Shown here piece after piece: positions 1 to 10,723 of a stretch of DNA of 64,000 bases. Origin of the DNA: Syngnathus acus. Taxonomy: Eukaryota > Chordata > Actinopteri > Syngnathiformes > Syngnathidae. Both the position numbers and the translations under genes were made by a program. The stretch lies in the NCBI RefSeq assembly GCF_901709675.1, contig NC_051087.1:3180001-3244000 (forward strand), read 5' to 3'. Position 1 is the first letter of the stretch. Each line of letters begins with the position of its first letter. The notes beneath the pieces are model-generated. The model ran no database searches. It worked only from the letters and a program-made list of their open reading frames with translations, and was not told the origin of the DNA.

Positions 1-1366
1 CCCGAAGCAAGGGTTTTATTCAACCAAAAAAAAAACAGATGAAAAGTGGACTTTTTTACACAATCAACAGATTTTATTTCTTAAATTCACATTTTGTATA
101 GCAGAAAACTGATCAAAATTGAAAAGAACACTACGCAAAACAATTTTGTATGCAGCTGACGAAATAGCTCAAATCTTCACAAGAAAGTCTAATCACATAA
201 AAAAAATAGTCACATAAAAGAAAATCCAAGGCAACTTTCCATTGTTTATTTTTCTTCCATAAGTAGGTTGAAAGATACTATTTCTTACTTTTTGTAAAGT
301 AAAGTTGTATCACCTCACACACATATGCTAAGGATACACCAACCTGCATTTGGTGAAACATTATGATCGAGGTTTCCTGGCATGACATGTGAAAACACTA
401 ACCAAGCTGTCAATTTGTAACTTGCAATCTCATGCCAAAATTTCCAGCAGCAGATCAACCAGATGAAAATATTAACTCATAGCCAAGCACTTGCAAATCA
501 CCAAAAATCAAAATTCATTGTTTTTATTATTCTGGATGCGGTCGTAGCTGGATATGGTAGAGAACTACTTACTACAGCTAAAAAATGTAAAGGCGTAAAT
601 TAAAATGCCCCCCCACCCCAAAAAAAAAAGTATAACAAACTTTCCCTGTTTTGACTGTTGTTGTAGATGGCAAACGGAGGCCTCTAACTCCAACTAGGTG
701 TAATCTTTTTTTATTATAGATGTCATTTTGGAGAAGTAGGAGATATTTAAGTCATAATAATTATTCAACTAGCAAGTGTTTTCTTGAATCTTTCTCAAGT
801 CTTTCACAAACCTTTCACAAATCTACAGAAATATTTGGGCTCACTCTTCCTGGAACTGATTAAATATACAATGACACAAGTCAAAGCAAGAACTTGTCAA
901 TATAATTATTAAGGTGTTTCCTTCACCAAGTTCCTGAGAATCCTGTTATGTTTTATAAGGTAATCAGGATATGGCATTGTCCGGTAATGATTACCTCTCT
1001 TTATAATATGTCTCCAAGGAAAATTTCTTTAGATAAACATGGAGGTCAACCAGCCTGACGGAATGGAAGACATTGTTGTCAGCTTCAGAGGTTTTCACTT
1101 CAATAATTTATAAAATCATATCATATTGTCCGAATATGGGATTTGGGAATTCTATGAAAGCAACCCAACAGCAACGTTTCATCCTTCACACACACTACAT
1201 AATATAATTGTGACGCTTTGACTTAACTCCAAGTCGTTTCCGCGGTAATTAGTTTTATAAAATAACCTGATTTACTTACACTGGAGGTGTTTAAACTTGT
1301 ATTTAGACAATATTTGTTGTTTGAATTTTCACACACACCTCCCTTTTGATTGTGACTTTCCGACGT
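1..1366. other. 3' flank of the lipoxygenase array, no gene seen
   Basis: This is AT-rich sequence downstream of lipoxygenase copy 1. I found no open frame with splice sites or family motifs on either strand. It probably holds the 3' UTR and polyadenylation region of copy 1, but no single signal can be assigned with confidence. Confidence 0.5.
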
Positions 1367-4300
1367 TTAGATGGCTACGCTGTTTTCAATGTTCTTTGGA
1401 TCCAGGTAAGTGTACGGGACTGCCAGACCCTCGTTTCGGTTGTTGATTTTGATGGACAACTCTTCAAGCTCGGCTTTAAAATCCTTTTGCAGCTGGCGAG
1501 GGATCTCCTCGGTAAAATGCTCCTCTGGGTAGTGCCCGAGGGGAACCTATTGACAGAATACATGTATGTGAGCTCACCTATGTCTCGAAGCGCTCTATAA
1601 TCCTTTTGGAATAAGATTAGAGACAGGGAAGTTTGAGCTTGACTTTGTAAATATCAAGTTCCGCAAACCAGGTCCAGATAAAGAAAACCATTGTAATAGA
1701 TGCAAGCTTTTCCCTTTACCAATATTTTGTTGTATTGTGTTTCGGGCTCCTTACAAAATCAGAAGACTGTCTGCTGAGCAGCCAGGCGCTGGCCATTCCC
1801 TGAGCAGTCACGTTGATAGGGGGCAAAGTCTCGAGGATTGTGCTCTTGCTCGTTGTCCCTTTTTCGGTCGGGGGAGCACGCTGCAGGGTGGTGGGGGTGT
1901 TGGGCATCCAGCCACCGTAGTCGTACTGCATTGAAGGTTTTGCAATAAGACCAAAAGTAATGCAAAGCAATGCTGGTGTTCATTCTGAGGATTCACCTGC
2001 CCGCTGTTCACAGCTGCGTGCTGGCACGAGCAAGTGAACATCACCATGGTGGTGAATTTGGTGAGTTCAGGCACAGTCATAAAACTCTGAGGTATGCCTG
2101 GGATGGAGAGTGAGAACAAAGCGAGATGTTTGAGCTGGTCAGTAAAATGTGTTCTCAGGTTGTAACGTGTCGCATCACTCTCGGTGAGGGTCACCTGATT
2201 GTGACTGGGAAAGGAATCCGTGTTCAAAAATGTCCCGAATCCATGTCTGCAGTTCGGAGTCCCGCTGGACCTCGTCGTCACTTTTGTAGTAGTGCTGTAT
2301 CACTCCTTGCACAAATCTTTACAGGAAACAGATTTACAAATACATTCTGCTCACAACTGTATGTAGTTGAAGGAGATCTAATTTAGGGGGAAGAAAGTAA
2401 ACATTTATGCAGATCTGTAAAAAAATGGATTGGTTCTTCCGGGGCTCGTCTGCCGCCCCTCTACAAACTTATGAAGAGAATGTTATGGTATTATTAGGTT
2501 ATCATACTTGAAGATGATGGTCCAAAGTTGGAGTCCATCATCTCTGTAGTAGAAGTTAGGCAGGTCCTGCAAGTCACGGTCAGCAATGTCGTCAGGGATG
2601 CAAAGGGACCTGTAGGTGATCAAGGACTGTGATCTTGCCAAGAACTTTGTCAAAGTCTCTCCACCAGAAGCTCCAAACTGAAGGGCAGTCCAAGCAAATC
2701 ATCATCACTACAAACAGAAGAATCTTCAATGTCATGTTGAAAGCCAAGGTTGACTCTTACCTTTGTGAAGACTCCATTCGGTCCTATGAGTCGAACCCGA
2801 CCTAATTCGTTGATATGCAGAGTGTAGCGTGTGTGAGGTATGAGAAGCTAAAAGGATTGAAGGAAGGATCATGAAATCAAACCTTGAGACAACCAAAGTC
2901 TTGAATGAAACCAAACTGGGCAAGCTCCAGGTACCTTGTAGAGGGGATGCACCATGGGCAGGTTGCGCAGCAGTGAGACTGTAAAAGCCTCCACCAACAG
3001 GTGAGTGCGCAGCAAATGAACGTTGAGCTGGTGCTCCGTGAAATCGGCACCTTTCACAAAGATCTTAGCCGTCAGCCAGTCATATTCAGAGTCAGTTGGG
3101 AGAAAGATGGGGTTGTCCTCCGCCAGAGTCTGCTTCAGCTGTGGGAGTAAGAGGCACTCGTTTGTTTGACTGCTGTTTGGTACCGCATGCAACGCAAATT
3201 GTGTTCGATGAGGGAGATCGGGGGTAGGACCTGGGTTGGTGAGTCCTGCCAATCTCACCTGAATGGCAATAGGCATCAGCGTGTCGTCGGCTGTTTTGTG
3301 AAACAGTACGAGTGGTGCTGTCAGATACTGCTCCTTCCCTTGGACTGTATTTGCTGGCATTCCATCCAGGTTCTTGTAGTCGCACAGGTATATGTTGCCT
3401 TGCTGTTTGAAGGCAAACGAATTTGGATGATTACATTACCATATTCAAATCTAGACAAAGGAATGTGAGGAGATTCCGAAACAGACTCGTACCTTCAACT
3501 CATTTGACAAGTTTGAGCCATTGGGGATAGAGACCATGTCTTCGGTCACAGGGAAATTGTTGGGCAGAGTTTTGCAGCGTCGAATCATGTTGGGATTGGC
3601 TCCGTTTAGAAACTGGTACGCAAATAACCAATCTTCCTTCCAGTGTTCTTGAACATAATCTAAGCAAAATATTCTGTCACCACATAAGAATGCCCAAGAA
3701 TGTCTTCCAATTATTTCATGAGGTACTCCTAAATGTGCAAGGGTAGAAAACGCTTCAGTACTTGATAAGGGTGTGTCTTTGTTACGGAACACGTCGTTGA
3801 TATCGTCAAGATTTTGCCAATTTTCCTGGTTGTCAACAAGCCCTTTTAGCCGAAGCTCAGCCAACCTGGAAATAAAGCGAGTAACCTTTTCTTAACAAAT
3901 ACTCACAATCATTAGGTAAATCACACTGCTGCCTGAGGCTGTACAAGGTCATTAGATTACATTTTCAATTCTACCCAAAAATCTCATTTGAATCTTCATT
4001 CAAATGAATGAAGATTCAAATGAGACTTCATTTCAGAACAAAGAAATATGTGTTCTACTTCTAATTTGACTTTTGTTGCCAGGAGGAGCAGCGTTACCTA
4101 AGGCTGTACAAAGTCATTAGATTACATTTTCAATTCTACCCAAAAATCTCATTTGAATGAAGATTCAAATGAGACTTCATTTCAGAACAAAGAAATGTGT
4201 TCTACTTCTAATTTGACTTTTGTTGCCAGAAAAGAGGAGCAGCGGTCGTATTGTACTGTAGGAATTGAAAGCTTCTTATTACCCTGTCATTGCTGTGAAT

Positions 4301-5511
4301 ACAAACTCTGTACTCTTGGTAAAGGAGAACTGGACCTCATCTGGAAGGCTAGTAGGATCATCTGCCTTAATGATGTAAGGCAAACCTAGGGAAAACAATT
4401 CCCAGCTGTTGGGCGGTGTAAAGGTGAATATCACCTTATGCTTAATATGTAACAAGGACATGTCAGAGTGAACACTCACACATAGTCGACGCTTCGCTGA
4501 CTCAGCTCCTGCTTCCTTGCGTTTCGACCAAGAGAGTTGCTCTCGTCAAAGATTCGCAGTGCTTGCAAAACAAAACAATTTGCATGAGGATTATTTGCAG
4601 AAATTAAAATGGCGGCAGACAAGCTCACTAATCAAGCCACCTTTGCCTTCTCTGAAACAATGCGTCTCCCGGTCACTGATCCAGCAGTAGATAGGAAAGG
4701 TGTAGATGTCTCGCTCGGGTGATTTGATTTCCACCTTGTCGGGGAACCAAGCATCACCGAACATAAGTCTGAATTGACGTTTGTCTAGTTCTATCAGAAC
4801 CAGCCGTCCAAGAGACTTTGGGCAGGAAACAGTGTAAGTTGACACCTGGAAAAATTACAGGAAATAATGTGTTTAATTATTCTGACAATATGAGGTTTGT
4901 TTTAGGAACACTGATCTGTTTTTTCCATTCCAGATGAACATTTGGCAATTGAGGAAAATTGGCCTGAAGATGGCAACCAAGCAGCAGGAATCAGGCCATT
5001 GGAACGAGACACACGTGGTGAAAAGGACATGCAGACGTAGTGACAGAGTTGCCGGCTTGGTGAGTGACCACTACTGACGAGTACGAGACCGCCGGTTGTT
5101 TGTCTCGGGGTTCTACTGACTGAGACCCAAATGAAGCAGGCGAGAATAATTTAGATCAGAATCAGAAAGGTGCTACATCATACTGGCAGGGGTACCTGAC
5201 CTAACTTGGCTGAAGTAAACATGGAAGGGACAAAACATGACGACTGAAGAGCAACAACATGCATGCTGTAACATTCCTACCGCGAACAAAAGTTTGCACT
5301 TACTGTGCAACTCGCAGGACCACCCAAAAAAAAGTTCTGTCCGCATTGTGAGCTTCATTTTGATACTTACCGCTCCTCTGAAGATGACCCAGGAGCTCAA
5401 CCACGTGCGGGCACTCTCGCCTTCTGTGCCCACCAGCTTAATGTGCACCGGGTTCACGGTAGTGGCGTGAACTCGATCGCCAGTATAGACGGTCACCTCG
5501 TAATCCACCAT
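1367..5511 (-). CDS. Lipoxygenase paralog 1 (ALOXE3/ALOX12B/ALOX5-like), 14 exons, 666 aa
   Basis: Non-haem iron lipoxygenase, predicted to oxygenate polyunsaturated fatty acids or isomerise their hydroperoxides. Exons joined at GT-AG sites: 5371-5511, 4641-4845, 4480-4561, 4283-4405, 3762-3865, 3493-3659, 3259-3402, 2935-3138, 2761-2847, 2508-2677, 2195-2316, 1997-2097, 1755-1925, 1367-1546, with no stop in 2001 nt. The PLAT domain spans about residues 1-115 and starts [11 protein letters not shown]. Iron ligands are His363 and His368 (HLLRTH), His543 and Asn547 (CQHAAVN), and the C-terminal Ile666 (ENSVAI). Gly406 occupies the site aligned with human 5-LOX Ala410; copies 2-4 have Ala. Introns 5 (102 nt) and 7 (120 nt) are stop-free and multiples of three, so either could be retained in frame. 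This is the most diverged of the four copies. Exact subfamily and substrate are not settled: the length fits ALOX5, while the central part (LLIPHTRYT) resembles ALOXE3/ALOX12B. Confidence 0.93.
3933..4250. repeat. Direct tandem duplication (about 165 + 150 bp) with internal palindrome
   Basis: Two neighbouring units in intron 4 of lipoxygenase copy 1 each begin near GGCTGTACAA and end near TTTGTTGCCAG. The first covers about 3933-4097, the second about 4098-4250. Unit 1 carries an inverted pair, CATTTGAATCTTCATTC followed by GAATGAAGATTCAAATG; unit 2 has lost one arm. The rest is nearly identical, which suggests a recent event. Confidence 0.8.
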
Positions 5512-5583
5512 TGTTATTCCGGAATGAAGAGGTATCGGGATAGATAAAAACTGGTCCCAAACAGATACAGTCGGCTACGACGG

Positions 5584-5636
5584 CTTTTTATTTACCTGTA
5601 CTGAATATGCTAATTTGTGGGAGGTACCTGCAGCGG
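5584..5636 (-). promoter_or_regulatory. Candidate core promoter of lipoxygenase paralog 1
   Basis: About 75-125 bp upstream of the start codon, read on the minus strand, there is a TATA-like GTAAATAAAAAG (about 5584-5595). Upstream of it are an octamer-like CAAATTAGCAT and the box CGCTGCAGGTACC. The same order and spacing occur in front of copy 2, and the CTGCAGGTACC-like box recurs in all four copies. Function is inferred from position and conservation only. Confidence 0.45.
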
Positions 5637-5639
5637 GTA

Positions 5640-6364
5640 TCAGGAATGTTTGGTGGTTTGACTAAATGACAGCATTATTGTGAGACTGGGTTCGATATTT
5701 TTTAGTCATGTGATCAAAAAAATATCCTAAATCTGCCAGTTGGATCAACAGTTTAGGTGAGGTCAGACGGCTACTACAACTTTGAGAGTGTCTTCCGGTG
5801 CTTTTATTTTGGACGGTGTCCTATTATTTTTGCATTGCATGAGTGTGGGCGGTACGCACAAACAAGAACAAAGCATTGAGCAAAAACCCTTCTAACAGGT
5901 CACACCTAACAGCTTATCACAGGGACAACTTAATTGGCATCATTTATACATTTGCTTTGTTGAGTTTGGTTTATATTATTTTCAAATTTATTAGAAAGTA
6001 TGACTAGTAATGAACTCCAAGTGTTGTCATGGAAAAACTGATTTTGCTCAATAATCAGATGTCTTGATTCTGTTATATATAAACATCACACATACATACA
6101 AAGCTGAATAATTTCAGGGTTTGACACTTTTTTGATGCAAGTATTCAAGATGACACTGAGCAGCATCCCCTCCAAAATATATTTGACGGACACATTTTCA
6201 TATCTAGCCCGTTTTGCAGCTCCAAAATCATAAAGTTTGCTGGCCTCAAACCTTAAACAAGACATCGGCAAAATGAACCACACTTTAATTTTATGAACAT
6301 CTCAACATCAAGCATTCGCGATTCATGGTGCGATACCGTTTGATTGTGCCTGGCTTTCCGATGT
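5640..6364. other. Intergenic gap between lipoxygenase copies 1 and 2
   Basis: This is AT-rich spacer with no supported gene. The part near 6300 would be the 3' UTR of copy 2. I see no repeat family that I can name. Confidence 0.4.
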
Positions 6365-9300
6365 TTAGATGGCCACACTGTTTTCGACATTCTTTGGATC
6401 CAAGTAAGTGTACGGGATTTCCAGACCTTTGTTTCTGTTGTTGATCGTGATCGACAACTTGTCAAGATCGCTTTTGAAATCTTTTTGCAACTGGCGGAGA
6501 GTCTTTTCGGTGTAATGGTACTCGAGGTAATGTCCGAGTGGGACCTGGTGACACAAAGGATTCACATGACTTGGATGACTGGTGTCTGCTTCACGACTCT
6601 ACATTTTTGGCATCTCAAGTTTGGTGTACTTACAAAGTCGGAGGACTGCCTGCTGAGCAGCCACACTGTGGCCATTCCCTGAGCAGTCACGTTGATAGGG
6701 GGCAAGGTCTCGAGGATCGTGCTTTTGCTAGTCGTCCCTTTTTTGGTCGGGGGAGCACGCTGCAGGGTGGTGGGGAAGTTGGGCATCCAGCCACCATAGT
6801 CGTACTGCAAGGAAGGTTTTGCAATAAGACCAAATGCAATGCAAAGCAATGCTGGTGGTCATTCTAAGGATTTACCTGCCCGCTGTTCACAGCTGCGTGT
6901 TGGCACGAGCAAGTGAACATCACCATGGTGGCAAACTTGATCAGTTCAGACACAGTGGTAAAATTTTGAGGGATTCCTGTGAAGGAAAGAAAAACGCAAG
7001 ACTGAGAGGCGTTTGAACTTTCAGGTGGATGCGAGTGAGGCAAATGTGCACTCATGTAATGATTACCTGTTTGTAGCTGGGAAAGGAATCCGTGTTTAAA
7101 AATGTCCCCAATCCAAGTCTGCAGTTCTGAGTCTCGCTGGACCTCGTCATTGCTTTTGTAGTAGTATTTTATCACTCGCTGCACATATCTTTTGAGAGAC
7201 AACTTGATGATTGCACATATACTCCGCTAAATACCTTCACTGACACAAACTCCATTTTGGATGCGTCTGTTTGTTAGCTGATTATTTCTTGGTTCATTGG
7301 GGATGACGAACACATGGGCAATATCATTATGATTCCGATATCTGCACATTCACCCCGATCCTCTACAAAATTTGCTTTGGTCTGTCACTCCACTGTAAAG
7401 TATTCTACAGATTGGTGTTGCAATAATTTGTGACGCAAAAAGTCATACTCGAAGATGATGTTCCACAGTTGGAGTCCATCATCTCTGTAGTAGAAGTTTG
7501 GCAGGTCCTGCAAGTCACGGTCATCAATGTTGTCGGGGATGCAAAGGGACCTGTAGGTGATGGAGGACAGTGATCTTGCCAAGATCTTTGACAAAGACTC
7601 TCCACCAGAAGCTGCAATCTGAGAAACAGTCCATTTCAAGACATAAACAGGAGGATCTCCAATGTCACGTAGAACGTAAAGGTTGACTTTTACCAGAGTG
7701 AAGACTCCAGCGGGTCCTATGAGCCGTACCCGAGCTAATTCATTGATCTGCAGAGTGTATCGAGTGTGGGGTATGAGGAGCTAAAAGGATGGAAGGAAGG
7801 ATCATGAACCCAAACCTGGAGACAACCAAAGTCTTGATGTATAAAACCAAATTCGGAAAACTCCAGGTACCTTGTAGATTGGATGCACCATGGGCAGGTT
7901 GCGTAGCAGTGACACGGCAAAAACCTCCGCCAGCAGGTGGGTGCGCAGCAAGTGAGCGTTGAGCTGGTGCTCTGAGAAATCGGCACTTCTCACAAAAATC
8001 TTAGCCGTCAGCCAGTCATATTCAGAGTCAGTTGGGAGAAAGATGGGGTTGTCCTTAGATGGAGTCTGCTTCAGCTATAGGAGGAGAAGGAACCAAACCA
8101 AGAATGGACATTTGATGGACCCCATATTGTGTGTGTGTTTTTTTTACTGGAGATACTGCACAAATCTGCATGGTGGCTTCATCATTTCCAGAGATAGACC
8201 CTAAAATACTTCATGGACATTGGATGAAGCTAATGTCACCTGAATGGCAATAGGCATTAGCTTGTCGTCGGGTCTTTTGTGAAGCAGGACAAGAGGAGCG
8301 GTCAAATACTGCTGCTTCTCTTGGACTGTGTTTGCTGGTATTCCGTCCAGGTTCTTGTAGTCGCAAAGGTATATGTTGCCTTTCTGTATGAGGACAAACA
8401 CATTGGAATGCCTACAGTAGCTTGAAGATACCACAATCTGCATAGTGCAATGCCGTTTTTGTTGTTGTTGTTGACAAAATGGCTATACTTATTCTAACAG
8501 TTACCTTCAACTCATTTGACAAGTTTGAACCATCGGGGATGAAGACCATGTCATCAGTCACAGGGAACTTCCCAGGTAGAGTTTTGCAACGTTGAATCAA
8601 GGTGGGATTGACTCCATTTAGAAACTGGTATGCAAATAACCAGTCCTCCGTCCAGTGTTCCTGCACATAGTCTGACAAAATAAATTAACATTTACACCTC
8701 AAGTTTTGCAAGACAAACAGTTGGCGATGATGGAAAATCTACCTGATAAGGGCGTGCCTTTGTTACGGAACACGTCGTTGATATCGTCAAGATCTTTCCA
8801 ATTTTCCTGGTTGTCAACAAGCCCTTTTAGCTGAAGCTCAACCAACCTGGAAATGAAACGAGTAACCTTTTCTTAACAAATCACGAACTGAACACAATGA
8901 TGGCATCGTACTGTGAGTTTTGGCAGGCGCTTACCCTGTGGCCGCTGTGAATGCAAACTCTGTCGTTTTGGTGAAGGAGAACTGGACTTCATCTGGCAAG
9001 GTCATTGCACCATCTGCCTTTATGGTGTCGGGCATACCTGGGCCATAGAATTCCCAGCTGTTGGGCAATTTAAACATGTATGTAGACTCATGCGGAATGC
9101 TTTCGATATAAAAAAGTAAACGGAGTGGAAACTCACGCGTAGTCTACACTTCGCTGACTCAGCTCCTGCTGTCTCGCGTACTGGCCAAGAGAGTTGCTTT
9201 CGTCAAAGATCCTCAGAGCTTGCAAAGAAAAATCACAAGCAACACACGAGAATTCTTTGTCAGTATCGCGCACATGATGACAGACAAGCGTAATGATCAA

Positions 9301-10358
9301 GCCACCTTTGCCCTCTCTGTAGCGGTGAGTCTCGCTGTCACAGATCCAGCAGTGGATGGGAAAGGTGTAGATGGTTTTCTCAGGTGATATGATTTCCACC
9401 TTGTCAGGAAACCAAGCGTCACCAGGCAAAATGAAGAATTGTCGCTTGTCTAGTTCTATCAGAACCAGTTGTCCAAGGGACTTTGGGCAGGAAACAGTAT
9501 AGGTTGCGACCTAGAAAATTAAAAAAAATGTTGAATTGGGTTGAAAATATGATGTGCACCATTATGTTTTAGCCACACCCCTAGGCTCGCTCCATTCCAG
9601 ATGAGCAGTTGGCGACTGTAAAAGATCGACCAGAAGATGGCAACCTACAACTAACTTAGCAGCAAGAATGAGGTATTTGGCTTGAGGCACATAGTGGTGA
9701 AACAGAGACTTGAACGAAATGACGGCAGCCAGGTTCAACTTGCTCAATGCTGCCTTGTGCCAGCCGAGCACCAGTACACACTAGTTCCACTGTCCAATCT
9801 TTGTCTTGTGGTCCTGCCTGACTCCAAAAGATTGAGATTCAAAGGTCCACTAAATATTAAGTCCCCCATAACTAATAATCAGGTCCAGATGGGGCTTTTA
9901 AAGACAATCTGGTATAACCATTATCAAGTCAAGTGGAAAACCCTTCAAGGCATCCATATTTTGGCTCAGGATCAAAAGTCAGTTGCGTCACACTGAGGGA
10001 CAATTTCACCTCGAGGGCTGAACAACAATAGCATACAGTACAATAGGACCTAAAATAAATAGATTAATAGTCTATCTGTCTAAACTAACACTAAGCATGT
10101 ACTGTACAGCAAATACAATTTAGCATAAAAATAGCTTAATGTACGAGGATTGATATGAAAACGTACGTATTTATTTATTGTTCTATGCAACTCAGTGAGA
10201 TTTATTTCGGCACTTACCGCTCCTCTGAAGATGACCAAAGACCTCAGCCACGTGCGGGCACTCTCGCCTTCTGTGCCCACTAACTTAATGTGCACCGGGT
10301 TAATGGTGGTGGCGTGAACTCGATCACCAGTGTAGACGGTCACTTCGTAATCCACCAT
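6365..10358 (-). CDS. Lipoxygenase paralog 2, 14 exons, 666 aa
   Basis: Intact lipoxygenase with the same exon lengths as its neighbours. Exons: 10218-10358, 9306-9510, 9137-9218, 8935-9057, 8743-8846, 8505-8671, 8240-8383, 7871-8074, 7694-7780, 7449-7618, 7067-7188, 6876-6976, 6634-6804, 6365-6544. It starts with the PLAT domain ([11 protein letters not shown]) and keeps HLLRTH, CQHAAVN and a terminal ENSVAI. The stereocontrol position (residue 406) is Ala, as in S-type enzymes and in ALOXE3. Residue 420, near the pocket positions Ala424/Asn425 of human 5-LOX, is Ile here and Phe in copies 1, 3 and 4. Its introns around exons 7, 8 and 10 closely match parts of copies 3, 4 and the broken fragment at 23.6 kb. 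A TATA box lies about 80 bp upstream of the start. Confidence 0.93.
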
Positions 10359-10437
10359 TGTTATTCCGGAATGATGAGGAATCCTAATAAAAGTAACACG
10401 GTTCTTCTCCCAGTCAGACGCAATCTGCCACGCCAGG

Positions 10438-10490
10438 TTTTTATATACCTGTGCGGTGTATGCTAATTTGCGGGCGGTACCTGCAGCAGC
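10438..10490 (-). promoter_or_regulatory. Candidate core promoter of lipoxygenase paralog 2
   Basis: On the minus strand there is a good TATA box, GGTATATAAAAACC (about 10438-10449), roughly 80 bp before the start codon. Upstream are CAAATTAGCAT (octamer-like) and GCTGCAGGTACC. The arrangement matches copy 1, which supports a shared ancestral promoter. Confidence 0.55.
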
Positions 10491-10723
10491 TAAAGAATGT
10501 CAGACGTGTATTGGCAACGTCAGATTTAATCACAACTGCAGATTTCACATGAAAGATGAGACCTTTCGCATTGAAGTCTGATTCACGTGTATATCTTGTA
10601 AGTTGTAAAATAATTGCATTTCTCTGGTTCTGGTTTTATTGTTTTTCTCTGACGTTTTGAATTGTATTGTTTCGTTGGCTTTTAACGTACGTTTAATTGT
10701 TATGCATGTAAAGTGCTTTATCA

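Noticed and set aside
1808-2281. 157-codon minus-strand frame across lipoxygenase exons 11-13
   Set aside because: It runs through introns and is partly in other frames than the lipoxygenase; the splice-joined model explains the region.
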